A stretch of 64,000 bases of DNA from Artemia franciscana (GCF_032884065.1 NC_088866.1:49467268-49531267), one strand, 5' to 3'. Shown: positions 1-11,398, counted from the stretch's first letter. Numbers and translations are program-made. Notes: generated by a model not told the origin, from the letters alone.

Positions 1-42
1 GAATGACTCAATTGTACTAAACAATATGTTATATAGTCGAAA

Positions 43-111
43 TGACGTCATCACAAACAATTTTCAATGATACACTGACTAAAATAAATTTAGCGTCATC
101 ATATGACGTCA
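43..111 (-). promoter_or_regulatory. CRE-rich promoter-like segment of the kinase-associated family
   Basis: Two perfect CRE palindromes (TGACGTCA) lie at 43-50 and 104-111, with a further TGACGC half-site between them. Read on the minus strand, a TCAGTG initiator-like hexamer lies at 78-73. The same TTAGTCAGTGTA context is found in the promoter-like segment at 53198-53340, and the flank out to about 290 also matches flanks of the 51-57 kb cluster. I infer a diverged promoter firing leftwards out of the window. There is no TATA box at the expected distance here, so it may be dead. CRE sites are bound by ATF/CREB-type bZIP factors in animals; binding here is inference. Confidence 0.4.
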
Positions 112-304
112 TAAGCGGTGTAGCTAGTAGTGTTAGTGCCCGATTTCGTTATTTTGAATTAACCAAATATCCACTTTCAACTCATCCCGAAATTTTAAGA
201 ATTCTTATCTGAATTATAAATTTGGATTCTATGAACAATTTTGAAGATTCGGGAAATGTCTAATTGACTTAAAACTATATTTTTGTACTTTTTGAAGGTA
301 AAGT

Positions 305-455
305 AGACAAAAACAAATACTGCTTTGGATTCTTTAGGCCCTACTGGTGGTGTTGATCACTGTTTTACGGCACGTCAGCCAAGGAGTGCAATGGGAGGGA
401 GGACAGCCTTCTTGTGCTTTCACAAACACTTTCTTTTCACCTTCACCAGATGCCT
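305..455 (+). repeat. Flank module of the kinase-associated family
   Basis: A roughly 150-base module containing GGCCCTACTGGTGGT, a GCCAAGGAGTGCAATGG segment, TGTGCTTTCACAAAC and CACCTTCACCAG. Diverged copies occur at about 4070-4170 (same strand), 51205-51330 (opposite strand) and about 61590-62035 (same strand). In each place it borders coding modules or promoter-like sequence of the same family. No convincing protein is encoded. The sequence between 455 and 1150 is AT-rich with poly-A/T runs, and I see nothing else in it. Confidence 0.55.
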
Positions 456-1149
456 CCTAATGCCAATTTAGAGCTAGGTAAGCTCTGGCTGAGCTTAAAG
501 GATCAAGCCACTGACCCTGACTCGAATCCAGAAGAAATAGTATACCACATGGGTACTGGATGTTTTTTTGGTGCTGGACTAGTGAATCCATATTCTGGTA
601 GGCCTTGTCAATACAAAACACTCCTCAGCTGAAAAACAAAATCAAGTATTTCACCGTCAGTAGCATCAATTCACGAAATTTTGACTTTTTTACGAAAATA
701 TAAAAAATAACAAAAAAATTTTTTATACAAAATACATAAAAAGGTATTTTTTAGTGAAAATAGCCAGAAATATGTTTTCCAACATCTGCTTGAAAGAAAA
801 ATCTAGGAAAAAAATCCTCCTGTATTGACACCATTGTTTACTTTTGTCCCATACAACCTTAATTGCATTCGTATATTTTTTTTTACACAAGCATTTTGGG
901 CTCGTAAATTTTGTGGTGTGTGTCCTAAAAACCAAGCGGAAGATCAAATATATTTATTTTTTCAAAAGTATTTTTAGAAGGGTATGACAGGGTTCTTTTC
1001 ATAACTAAAACATGAATTGGGTTGAGAATGAAACTGCTACCAAAACAAAAAAGTTTGTGAATTGACAGCCCAGCAACATTAAAAACATTGAAATCATTTT
1101 TTTTTATTCCTGTTATGTAAAAAAAAAAGAAACTCACTTCTGAGCCCAA

Positions 1150-1410
1150 GATCCTGCATATTAAGTGTTGACTTGCAAATGCAACAAGATAAGCAAAGTT
1201 TAGCCTCTGATTACCTCCTCAAGAAAGAAACATATTCTTAATTTGATTTTGGAGGAATCCAAATTATTTTTAAAAACAAAACGTAGGAGTCTAAAAACAG
1301 AGAATGTCAATATTTCGAGGCTTCTTAAGACTTTGAGAACTGTAAATATGCAGCTTCTTCCGACAAATTTGGGATAGATCGTCTGTAGAATACTTCCCGG
1401 GTCTCAAAAA
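1150..1410 (-). repeat. Dispersed module paired with 57850-58130
   Basis: The reverse complement of this stretch matches about 57850-58130. Shared landmarks are a CTCAAGAAAG tract, AATCCAAATTATTTTT, GTCTAAA followed by GAAAATGTCAATATTTCG, AGCTTCTTCC and TACTTCCCGGGTC. Similarity runs about 260 bases with several small indels. In both places it sits in spacer DNA next to kinase-family modules, so I read it as spacer of a duplicated gene unit. No coding signal is visible. Confidence 0.6.
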
Positions 1411-1424
1411 CTTCTCTGTTGTAT

Positions 1425-1690
1425 CTGTTGTATTTTAAAATAGCTGGGGGTATTAAATTGAAACTGTCGAGTTCTATGGACAAAAAGACAAACAAAATGG
1501 AAAAAAGAAACAGTGATCTTATATGTACAACCGAAGGTCTTTTATGGACAAAAGACAGTCTTACATGGATAACAGAGAGTCATTCATCGGTAAATGACAG
1601 TCTTATCTGGAGACTCGACGGTCTTACAGGGACAAACCCAAGTATTATATTGTCTTTTATGGTGACGGTCTTTTATAGATGATATTTATG
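1425..1690 (+). repeat. Short internally repetitive module with GTCTTTTATGG/GTCTTACATGG
   Basis: The start (ATAGCTGGGGGTATTA, then AAACTGTCG..TCCTATGGACAAA) recurs at about 3391-3465. Downstream, a 20-odd base unit (GGTCTTTTATGGACAAAAG, AGTCTTACATGGATAACAG, AGTCTTATCTGG, GGTCTTACAGGGACAAA) is reiterated with drift. A related array reads on the minus strand at about 51100-51215. An 87-codon frame spans the array, but its repeats drift without preserving a motif, so I treat it as non-coding. From 1690 to 2690 I see only AT-rich sequence without genes. Confidence 0.5.
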
Positions 1691-2689
1691 GTGCAATTTA
1701 CAAGCGTTTAGGCTAGTAGGCTACCAGAACATCATAAAGAGAGATTTTATTGCTCATATAAAAGCTGTTACTCATAACTATGTGCTTCTTTATAAATTTG
1801 ACCATCTGCAAGTGCCATATAGCATTAACATCGGAACTGTTTGTGTCATTCATGCATTTTTGTTACTTATGTACGAGTCGGAAAACAATGAGGAGGGTCA
1901 AGCCTGGTGATCTCTCTCCCCCTGTTTCTCTCCTTGATGTTGCCCTATGAGATGTCAAACGTTCTTAGCAGCATTTTAGCAAAAAATTATAATAATGAAA
2001 GGAACAACTCGTAATGAATGAATAGCTGATGAGGAATAACTTCCTCAGGTACATCATTCCAAATTGAAGTGGAACGTCAGATCAAACTTTTATTGTAATG
2101 CTTGAGGCTTACAAGCCTCGAGATATTTGGACAGAGCTCTGTGCCTTCCTTTTCGTCATGTTGGTTGGACAATTAGAGCCTTAATAAGAAAGCGTTCGAG
2201 CAGGGTTGAATATCACTAATTATAGAAACTCCTATCAATTTCAAAAAGCCTAACTTTAGTTTTTGAGAGGCTATTCTATTAAGTAACACAAACGATTTTT
2301 ACCAATACGTTTAGGATTTTGTTTTCTATCGTAAATATATTATCATCAATTAATTCCTTTTGCGATCGTTTTCGGTTGCTCAGTCGACTGGCTTTGTTTT
2401 TTGTTGTAGAAGTATCTCAATGCACTCGATATGTTTCAGTGGCACAGAGAAATACGGTTTTTCTTATCATATGAATACGAATCCATTTCCGATTGTAATC
2501 TTGTATTTAATCTCATAATTAATATAATAAACATTATATTAAATATGATATAACATAATTAAATCCATAAAAATGAATTATTAAATAAAATAAGAAGTTT
2601 AATTGAAAGATGATTTAATAAAAATTAACCTGTATATAAAAAAATAGAACTGAGTCGTTGAAAAATATTTCAAATTTCAATCTCTAATC

Positions 2690-3265
2690 AGCAGAGCCGT
2701 AACCAGGATTCTTTCCGTCGGGATGGGGGTACAAACGACAACAGTAGGCACAGTTAAATCCGCACCAGGATAGGGGGGCATCAACCGATTAAGCAGAATT
2801 TCAGAGTATAATACTTGGAAAGAGGAAACTTTACATTGATCAATTCTTCCTTGTCTTCATTTTCAGGTACTGGCAATAAAAGAGTACGATCATGGTTAGC
2901 CCCAGGACTGGGCTCTTCTATTTCATTCTTTATGTTCTACTTCAAATTGCTTATCTATTACAGTTGATTCCTTTGTAACAGAATCTGGCAGTGATTTATG
3001 GACTAATTTTTTTTTTATCTAGAAGACAAATTTTGGGCTGGAAGTTCAAAGTTCTGGATCCAGATTCTGCTAAAGTAGCCAAAATTTTGTACCCTTTTTT
3101 TCTCTATCGGTACCATTTCTCATAATGATTATGGTACCATTTCCCATATAGATTATGGATTAATTCATCATAATGATTATCGAATGTTTTGATTTCTCGG
3201 TAATGTTCAAGTCTAGCGTCAACTCAAAAATATAGGCCTCTGTTCTCTTTTTCAATGATTTCAGG
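2690..3265 (-). pseudogene. Kinase-associated family, C-terminal linker modules (broken)
   Basis: About 2690-2880 on the minus strand is nearly identical to the 3' end of the frame at 49748-50026 (same downstream sequence, same end in FCLIG then stop). About 3090-3260 matches the paralogue at 50134-50460: residues like VDARLEHYREIK followed by HYDELI. In-frame stops and a frameshift separate the pieces, so this copy is dead. The protein family is unrecognised outside this window; in the right-hand cluster the same linker is joined to a PIM-like kinase C-lobe. Confidence 0.6.
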
Positions 3266-3482
3266 TGGGAAGTTCTCTGGGATACTGAATTATTTCTCTT
3301 CTTCTATGTCTTGTTCTACGTTAGTACATTTAGTTGTTATAATTGGTACCTCTGGAGCACCTAGTTCAAAAAACTTATCCATTGTGTTTTAAAGATAGCT
3401 GGGGGTATTACCTTCAAACTGTCGGGTCCTATGGACAAACTGACAAACAGAATGGATAAATGTTCACAGAATAGAGAAATAA

Positions 3483-4060
3483 TTATTTCTCTTCTTCTAT
3501 ATCTTGTTCGGCGTTAGTACATTTAGTTGTTAGAATTGATACCTCTGGAGTTGCAATAGATGTTTCAGACACCGGAAGAGATTCAATGACAACAGTAGGC
3601 ACAGCAAAATCAGCAACGTGATTGGCAAGTATCACTAGATTAGACGGAGCTTTACAGTATAATTCATGGCTAGAAGATACTTTAGTCACATTAATCCCTC
3701 TTTTTCTTCATTTTAGGCCACCGACAATGGAAGAGCAATATCTTGGATAAGCACAAGACTTGGCTTTTCTAATTCAATCTTTAGACCTGGTTCTTCTTCG
3801 ATTTGGTTTTCTGTTAAAGTTGAGTCCTTCGTAACTGGATCTACAAGACTGTGTTTTTCTGGAGTGAGCTCAGCTGATTTTAAGGGTGGAGACTGTCTTC
3901 TAATTTTAATTTTTTATCGTACTTTGGTCTGATTGTCTTACTGCTTCTTTTATAGGGTTTTCCACAATTTTTTATTTCACCTGTTATTTTTCCATTTCTA
4001 TAGTCTACTACCCCAGGATAACTTATTACTTTTTCTCTTGAAGCAATAAATAAAAATACT
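3483..4060 (-). pseudogene. Kinase-associated family, N-terminal and linker modules (broken)
   Basis: 3483-3689 on the minus strand encodes a Ser/Thr/Val-rich linker (VESLPVSETSIATPEVSI, then TNAEQDIEEEK). It is shared, with 1-6 differences per 20 residues, with 50134-50460, 50679-50876, 53835-54083 and 54302-54420. Further upstream on this strand (about 3900-4060) is a DYRNGKITGE-type module also present at 49748-50026 and, diverged, in the N-terminal frame 53341-53661. The modules are in the same order as in the right-hand cluster but are broken by stops and shifts. No catalytic motif is present in this copy. Confidence 0.6.
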
Positions 4061-4397
4061 CAATTGGACTTAACAGGCCCTACTTGTGGTTCTGTTTTCC
4101 CGTTCAGGCCTATTAGCCAGGAAGTGCAATTGAGGGGACAGCCACCTTGTGTTTTCAACCAGCGTGTGTTCCCCGGGGAGACCCTCCAACAAGGTTGACT
4201 CTAGTTCATCATTGTGTATTGACATGCATGAGAGGTGTAGCATAAGTGGGAGACAGTAACAACGGCAATGAAAGGGGTAAAATTAACCTTGACTTGATGC
4301 CCACTTAATTAGACAATCTGTCTTGGCTTTTTCTACAATTAGCCATGAGTGACTTTTCCCACAACTATTCCATTTTCAACTATTCTATTTTCAAACG

Positions 4398-4580
4398 CAC
4401 CACTCTTTATGCTAAAGTTTTTTTACTGTTTTAAAAAGTAGAGTTAAGAGAAAGAGTCAAACTTTAGCGTAAAGAGCGGGAGTTGAGGATGAAAAACCCC
4501 TTTCATATACGGAGTAATTTCTGTTCGTTTTAAGTTTTAATGTCGCTCCTTACTTTCAGTTAATTTTTTTTTTTAATTTA
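4398..4580. repeat. PTR terminal palindrome fragment
   Basis: Contains the left-arm core CACTCTTTATGCTAAAG, the loop, and the complete right arm (CTTTAGCGTAAAGAGCGGG through GTCGCTCCTTACTTTCAG). The outer part of the left arm is missing. Because the palindrome is symmetric, the parental strand cannot be decided from this piece alone. From 4580 to about 5900 I see no gene; only a small perfect hairpin is notable (5653-5675). Confidence 0.75.
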
Positions 4581-5652
4581 ATCAGCGACATAAATCAACT
4601 ACAATAGGCAAGAAGTCATTGGATCCATTTTTTTTTTATACGTGAACCCCAGACACTCATATTCTCTTGATTCTTTGCTGGCTGGTATGATAAGATTTTA
4701 TTTCAGAAAATATGGCTATCACAAGCAGAGATGGGTCCTCCGCTCTTTACAATGGTGCATAAGCCTAAGGTTTCAGTAACTTAGGTCTGAAAAGGTTTGT
4801 TTTGGCTGTTGCTTCTTCATCGCCTTACTGCGTGTTACACACTCACTTTTCCATTTCCAAGAAGAATGGTTGTGCCCAGCAGCTCTTGGCTCCCTTCTAC
4901 AAAATTTGATGTTGAATTACCACGTTTTCACTTGTTATTTGTACTTCGACTTACTTTTTTTGTAAATGGTCAAAAATACCAGAAATACGACTAGGGGAGG
5001 ACATAGGCAGAGATAATTGAAACCATACCAGTAGCTGTTCTATCTTCTGCACTTACACAATATAATTTGAAAGTTTTTTGTGCTAATTCTTTTTCTATCA
5101 TCATTTCATAAAAGAGTGTAAAGAGCAAATAATTGGCGAAAAGGGTGAAAATCCGGTCCATGGAGTGAAAGAGTGCAATGAAAAAAAAGAGTGCATTGCA
5201 CACGAAAAGTGTGGAAGTTCGCAACCCTCCTTTAAATTGGTTCCGTAAATGATATTAAATAAAAATTTGTTCTTGTATTTACTATAGGGAAAAATATTAC
5301 CCTTGCCCTTGATTTAATGCATAAATAAATTACGTTTTTCCGAGCACTCTACGTAAACAAACAATTTGTTTAGATAGACAATTCACCATAGAATTCAAAC
5401 GACTCTTTTTTGGCAATTAACAAGCATGTATGCTGACATTATCCACTTGAAATGGAAGTATTCATATTTGAATGTACGAAAAAGACCGCCCTCTAAAATA
5501 TCTAAGATTTATTGTAAATACAGCTCGCCAATTTGATCAGAAAAAGCATCTTTATTTACGGTTCGTTCGTAATATAAGAGCACTTCAATTTACAAGAAAA
5601 GATACTCTATTTAATTGAGTAGCACCGGCTGTCTGTGAGCTGGCTGGCTGTA

Positions 5653-5675
5653 TCGGATAATAAACTATTATCCGA
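5653..5675. other. Perfect 10-bp-stem hairpin
   Basis: TCGGATAATA and TATTATCCGA flank the three-base loop AAC. The surrounding region (about 5240-5900) shows no coding or repeat signal that I recognise. It could be chance in AT-rich DNA or the end of an unrecognised element. Confidence 0.4.
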
Positions 5676-5915
5676 CCAATTTGGTATTTAGGAACCGATT
5701 CTAACTCGTCTGGTAGGTAGCGCAGCATCTTCCAAGTAGCGAAGCGCGTAGATTATTTTACAACAATATATGTTCAGAAAAATCTGCTTTTCAAGAGTCT
5801 TGATACATTACTTTTCCCGTCGTAGCTGAAAGGGCACCTTTATCTTATTAAGGATATCATCAAGCAGAATCTGGTATATCATTTGGTTAACTTTTCTCCA
5901 GTCTGATTTCGTGCA

Positions 5916-6624
5916 TTATTTTCTTTGTGGTCTAGGAGCAAGATCTATTTCGACGGAGTTAGGTAACAGAAAACGATCAGATCCACTAACACTAATATCC
6001 ACATGGGAAGGCCTGGAAAACTTGAGTTCAGGATAGGAAAGCATGAAATCAAGGAAAGAAGTGGCTCTGGAGTTATGTACATAATTGAATGGCCGATCAT
6101 TTCGAATCGCTTGAGTATCACGACAGGCCTCAAGAAACGCCCGGGTGGGGGAACACATTTTGTCTGATAGATCACAGTTAATGTCGCCTGCAATAACCCA
6201 CTTTAATTTTTTGTCACTATAAGTTTTGAAAAGGCAGGAGAGTTTGTCAAACGTGCTGAATTTTTTTTTTTTCAGACTCGCCGTCTCTGTAATTAGTGGG
6301 TATGTACACTGAAATTACTACAAAGTCCTTTATCAAAACAGCAACAAAGTAATCGGACTCCCTAAACATCGCAGGCCTTAGACTCTTATTCACTATGAGA
6401 GCGATGCCACCGGATGGACAGAATCTTCCCGATCGACGGGCAGGGACTACAAAAGTACATGTGTTTCCATTCAGCTTGAGTAGACAGAGAGAATAATTTG
6501 TTAGAAAGTGTTCTTGTACGCAAATGATTTCGTTGCAACAGATTAAGCTTTCAATAAATGGCAGTTTATCGAGCACTCCACCGTTAATGTTCCAAGAAAC
6601 GATTTTTAGAGGATTAGAGTTCAT
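5916..6624 (-). pseudogene. Non-LTR retrotransposon ORF2, endonuclease domain (frameshifted)
   Basis: The frame from 6624 opens with LKIVSWNINGG, the N-terminal signature of APE-type endonucleases of non-LTR retrotransposons. It continues with a CVQEHF segment (catalytic Glu of the QE motif) and a GGIALIVNKSLRP strand. After a frameshift near 6247 the domain resumes with GDIN (the GDFN-type motif) and a 5916-6158 frame carrying SFLDFMLS. The reverse transcriptase that should follow is absent, so this is a truncated copy. The enzyme family nicks target DNA to prime reverse transcription. The start is chosen because the ATG overlaps the stop of the upstream frame. Confidence 0.8.
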
Positions 6625-6815
6625 TGTTTTAACAGGGCTTTCTGCACTTCAGGGCATTTAAACGAGTAGCACGGATGATTACTGGAGTCGCAGAGGGCAC
6701 ATTTGAGTACCTCCCCGCATGCATTAGCCTTGTCACTTTGATGGGGTCCAGCATGTATGGAGCAATTGTAACTAACACCACCATATTTTAAAAAACACTC
6801 CCTATTACGCAACAA
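6621..6815 (-). pseudogene. Non-LTR retrotransposon ORF1 3' end, zinc-knuckle
   Basis: The last 64 codons of a gag-like ORF1. A CCHC-type knuckle is visible as CALCDSSNHPCYSFKC, preceded by further Cys/His residues that could form a second knuckle. Such knuckles bind element RNA in ORF1 proteins of Jockey/CR1-type elements. Its stop TGA overlaps the ATG of the endonuclease frame (ATGA), an arrangement some non-LTR elements use for coupled reinitiation. The 5' part of ORF1 is missing or replaced by the repeat starting near 6835. Confidence 0.7.
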
Positions 6816-7491
6816 ACACCAGCATCTTCATGAAGATTAATCACTCCTGCATCTTGAGAGAATCGCAGTTAGACTTATTTGTGATCTTAAGCCATTGAGG
6901 AAGAAAAGAGTAGTGGCTAAGGGCCATTTTGAAACCAGGGAGGCCTCACTACTAGAATTCATGTAAAAGAAAAAAAAGCATAAAAAGGAAAAAAGTCACC
7001 ACTAACAAAAAAAATAATTAGCCTCTACCCTTTGCAATTCCTAAAAGAAATACGAACTGAATTTTTGACTTCAAAACTTTGAACAAGTATACTAAACTTT
7101 AAAAATATTGAGGGAGGAAGGGAAGCTACAGCACCTAATATTAGTTTGATTCGAAACGAATAAAAGTAAAAAATAAATGAAACCAAAAACAAGGGTGATT
7201 TTCAGCCAATTGAAAAGAAGTGAAAAAAACAGTTATTTCGGCAAAAACCTCTGCCAAGGTGTTTTCCCAGCTGCAAACGAAAGCACTAATTATTTTTTTA
7301 TAACAAATTGAACAGAGACAGAAAAAACAGTGAGAGAAAATGAAAAGACAAAATAAATGGAAAATCATTTAGCAGTTAGACTGGGCAAGAACTAAGTACC
7401 TAGTGATTAACGCAACCAGTCTACTGAACTGATTTGTATTAGTGAAATCATTTAATTTAGGCTAAAAATGAAAACCAGGACACTGGGGCGA

Positions 7492-7638
7492 GTCATACTG
7501 TTTATTACTGGAGATTTGAACGCTCGACTTGGCAGTGCAAACCCTGATGCAGCCACAGTAATAGGGCAGTGCACTGTTGGTGACAGAAACATTAATGGAA
7601 AGAGACCTCTTCAGCTAGCGAGGTACAGCCATCTTTAA
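7492..7638 (+). pseudogene. Endonuclease fragment of a second non-LTR element
   Basis: Encodes FITGDLNARLGSANPD and then VGDRNINGKRPLQLA, matching the GDFNAR.G and G.RN.NG..L..FA motifs near the C-terminal half of APE endonucleases of CR1/RTE-type elements. The frame stops at 7636. The degraded counterpart in the duplicated segment is at about 47815-47940, where the GDLNA codon for Leu has become a stop. Confidence 0.7.
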
Positions 7639-7854
7639 AAGGTTGATTTTTATAGAAATAATCAGACTCTTTGTCATAATCAATCCCTGACTAGACGCAA
7701 GCTCAAAAACATCTTGAAATCTCACGGATATTTTTCAAGGCGTGAATGCAGACCAGAAAATTATCTTTTATAATGGTCAATCCATGAAATATGTCGTATA
7801 AGAGACAGTGTTTGACTTGACACTTCTGTACAAGTCCAAACCACAGCTTATTCG

Positions 7855-8116
7855 GCCATGACCAAGTTTCCTTCGAACAGGACGAAATAACCGAACTCCG
7901 GTGAAGAGAAAGTTACTTTTCAAACTTGCGTTTAGTGCAAATATATAGTTTTCGCAGCCACCCATCGGACTGTCTTTCCTCTTCAATCCAAACAGAACGC
8001 CAAAATTTAGCAGAAAAGAAAACATTGCGCAAATTATAATTAGTTGACCAACCGGGCTCTTCAGTTCCAACTTTTACTCGTATTTTAGGCACTGCCGATT
8101 TTCCTGCAAGAGACAA
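7855..8116 (-). pseudogene. Endonuclease-RT linker region of a non-LTR element, inverted
   Basis: The minus-strand frame reads AKFWRSVWIEEERQSDGW then LRKLYICTKRKFEK. This resembles the basic, Trp-rich linker between endonuclease and reverse transcriptase in RTE/CR1-like ORF2 proteins. The orientation is opposite to the endonuclease scrap at 7492-7638, so the parent element has been rearranged. The paralogue at 47930-48136 keeps the same frame and the W/GW pattern. The family assignment is by pattern only. Confidence 0.45.
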
Positions 8117-9299
8117 GGCATAAGTGAGTTCACTATATTAAATTTACTTCCTAACTCACACATAATCACAGACAATTCTTTCTTGAACTCCGTATCAATA
8201 ATTCAAACGGTATACAAGTGTTCGCGAATCATTGCAAGCATTCCGAAAAAGATTTGGAGACGGCATGTCCTAATCATTAATATACAATACAGATTGCTTT
8301 TTAGCAAATGGTTTTGAAGAAGAACCAACGTCACCAATATGAGCACTAAAAAAAATGATATGACAAAATGATCTAATAAAATGATATGACAAACGTATCT
8401 TTTCAAAACCGAATCAAAACATTCGTATATAGAAAACTATTTCACTACACATTCCCCTCCCCCTTGATCTAACACCAACAAAATTCAGGCATACAAGTAT
8501 AAAAAAGTAATAAACAATAAAAAGTTGAAAAATAACCTGAAAACTAGACAAATACTACAGAAAAAAATCAAATAGGTTTCTAGTACTATGATTTTTCTAT
8601 ATATTTTGCAAGCCGGATTCTTCATTGTGAATCCAGACCCCAAATCCTATCCAGCAGATGCAAAACTTTAGTGGTATATCTATATAAACTTTGTTAGGGG
8701 TATAGATGGCAGCATCCCAACCCTTCCACTAGGAGGATTTGCAACGCTAAGGTTTTCTTGTTTGTAAACACATGCTTCCTGACCGTTAAACTCATTAGTC
8801 TAAGATTCAAAATAGATTTTTCTAGACAAATCCTTGGTTTACGAACTCACATTTTCTTTATGAGTTTTTGAAATACCCTCTAGACAGACCTTTTCCAAGC
8901 GTGTATACTAGTTGTCAGATTTTGGGAGTTTGTTTAGAGCACTGACCCTTTTATAGTTTGACGATTTGACCCTGCTTTTGTCTTTTGACTAATTTAAGGT
9001 TTTCTCAAAGTTATTTCTTAAAAAGTGCACTTTAGCACCTTGGTAACATGAGATAGACACTTGAAGAGGGACGGGGAATTGGCAATATTTAAGCGTATAT
9101 AGAGTTTTTAAGTTTCTGTTTCTGTTTTACCAAATTTTAATCAATTTTTTTTGGAATAATAATGCTTGGTTCTTGCAACGCACATAACCCGGACATCTGA
9201 TATACGGGACAGTAAAATTGTTTGAACATCTTGCGATTTATTTCAGGCTTGTATCGCCCAGCAGCATGTCCCTGAAGGGCTATATGAAGGTCCAGTAAT

Positions 9300-10300
9300 G
9301 TAAATTATTAAGAGAAATAAAGACCCAAAATTCTGTGACACATATCGACCGATTACTGTATGTTTGACTATTGTCAAGCTTCTTGAGAAGCTTATCTAAA
9401 GCGCGAAATGTGATCATGCGAAATGTGAAATTAGCACGAAATGTGATCATGGCGACAACCAATTTGGTTTCAGGAAAATCTTGGCGTCCATAACGCCCAT
9501 GCAACTCTTCTAGCAATTGTTGAAAGACATTAAGAGGCAAAGGTTCGCCTTTTTTTGAAAAAAAGGTCTGCTCGTTTGTGCCATTAATTTTTCAAAGGCT
9601 TTTGACTCTATTCTTCACTCCCAAGCAATTCTATCTCTCTTTAGAAGTAAAATTAATCCATTTCTTTGCACCTGTCTTTGGCAGCGGTATGAAAACTCTT
9701 TATTCCGTATACGTTTGCAAGGTACGGTTAGTAATCGTATTCGTGTGCGCTTTCGTGTTAAGCAAGGTTCTGTTCTTAGTCCAGAAATATTTAACAATGC
9801 TATTAGAAAAGTCATTCGATAGATTCCCTCTATATCGCCATATATCGACGTAAGTCACTTGTCTTATACCGATGATATTCTTCTCTTTGCTGAAAATCCT
9901 TGGGCAATCCAGAACGCTGATGATACTATTTACTCCAGACTGAAAGAAACCAATCTTTCACTTGCTACTTCCAAAATCAAGTTTCTTGTTTGGACTGGAG
10001 ATCGCCCCCAATGATTCAATCCAAGTCGGTCCCGCCACAATCTGATCTTCCAGTTGACCTAGGTATTTAGGTCTTCCATTTAGAAATTCCATTAGATCCA
10101 CTAGGCAGCTTGTAATTGTTTCTTTGAAAGAGAAACTAGGAAAATATTATGGTCTTCTCACCAGGAAAAAGGACCAGTTTGATAAGAGAACCCTTGGCCG
10201 GCTGTATAATACGTTTTTTGCACCACATGTGTTGTTTAGACACCTATTTGGAAATTTTCTCTGCATCTGATAAAAAATCATCGACTTTGGCGTTTATTCC
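9300..10300 (+). pseudogene. Non-LTR reverse transcriptase, CR1/Jockey-like (multiple frameshifts)
   Basis: Fragments occur in proper order over several frames: YRPITV (9340s), DNQFGFRK (about 9450), FSKAFDS (about 9590), a KQGSVLSPEIFN box (about 9760), and the palm catalytic motif as YTDDILLF (about 9868). In the last, the usual A of FADD is T. The thumb follows with LKEKLGKYYGLL and a LYNTFFAPHVL segment (10130-10240). At least five shifts or stops make it inactive. A related but different copy lies at 36590-37300. A full ORF2 is about 900 codons; only the RT part is here. Confidence 0.8.
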
Positions 10301-10978
10301 GACAATATATAAAAAAGAGAACATCAAAATCTGACAAGTTAGTCTCCTTCCAAAAAGACGTTTGTTCCTAAAATTGTTCAATATTTGATATAGTAAAATT
10401 GATTAAATTATCAGAGACGTGACGACAAGTAATAGCGACACTTCTTAAAGTAATTTTGTCTAAAAAAGCATTTTTCACGTTTAATTTTGTGATTCTCCAT
10501 GAGACTCCAGTGAACTTTTCAAATTATAGTCTCATGATTCTCTTATTTCCATTCTCTTACTTAACAAATACAATTTAAAGTACAGATCCACCCATCCCTC
10601 CATAAAATCGAATACATATTTAGATTGCCAAAATCATAAAGTCTTTCAGAACTAATAGGAAGGGACCTTTTAGTCCATCCAAAACCAGACGAATTAGAAA
10701 TTTTGATTTTTCACCCTCCCCCTCCCCATCTGACTCCGCTTGGGTTGGATACGGGGTACTAAGGGACCAAATTTTTCAATTTTTATGTCAATTGTAGTTT
10801 GTTCGGACTCAAACTAATAAGAACTGACAATTGAATCCAGAAAATATTGTAGAAATTTAAATTCGAGATTCCCCATCACCGTCCTTCCATCTCTTTTTTT
10901 GAAAAAAAAATGTTAATGCCAAATTTCGTTGAGTTGGATAAAACCTTACTGAGCTTTTGCCCTGTTTTTGTTGTTTTT

Positions 10979-11398
10979 GTTGAGGAAATAACTGAGGTTT
11001 CAGGATATAGAGGTAAATACATCTGTCATATAGAAAATGTTTTCTCCATGATAAAGAAATTTTTAAACGGTGGAAAAAATTTACCGCGATAACTTCTAAC
11101 AGAGTATGTATCTCGAAGGGCTAGGGGTTCCCTTTTTTCGTTGTTTTCAAGAATTAATATATAAAAAAAGACCTTAAATCGACAGTAGAAAAGCTTTGAA
11201 AGAGAAATGATCCCTAAATTGTTAGAAACTCATCTGGAATGTGAAGGTTGAGGAAATGCCTCAGGTTTCTGGGTATTGAAGTAAATTCATCTCTTGTAGA
11301 AAAAATGTTTTCTCCACGATAAAGAAATGATTAAAACGCTGAAAAAAATTTACCCGATAACAACTTACAGAGTTTTTATTTAGAAGGGCAGGGGGTAC
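10979..11398 (+). repeat. Two-copy diverged tandem repeat, period about 268
   Basis: GTTGAGGAAATAACTGAGGTTTC at 10979 recurs as GTTGAGGAAATGCCTCAGGTTTC at 11247. Each is followed by ATGTTTTCTCCA.GATAAAGAAAT and TTTACC.GATAAC, and ends near a GAAGGGC(T)AGGGG tract. The first unit falls within a 60-codon frame that is not conserved in the second, so it is probably non-coding. The rest of 10340-12260 is AT-rich sequence in which I see no gene. Confidence 0.7.

Larger units (their letters stand above)
6835..8822. repeat. Duplicated segment, copy 1 (pair at 47335-48933)
   Basis: About 2 kb that aligns collinearly with 47335-48933. Shared landmarks are GAGGCCTCACTACT, GGGCAAGAACTAAGTACCTAGTGATTAACG, GATTTGAACGCTCGACTTGGCAGT, CAACCGGGC and TTGTTAGGGGTATAGATGGCA. 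Copy 1 is longer, chiefly by about 215 bases after 7622 that copy 2 lacks. It contains two retrotransposon scraps annotated separately. It could be a segmental duplication or two insertions of the same rearranged element. Confidence 0.8.

Noticed and set aside
1419..1682. 87-codon frame over the GTCTTTTATGG repeat
   Set aside because: Short-period DNA repeat; related copies at 3391 and 51100 do not preserve the frame.
5945..6193. 82-codon minus-strand frame overlapping the endonuclease relic
   Set aside because: Shadow of the 5916-6158 endonuclease frame in another phase.
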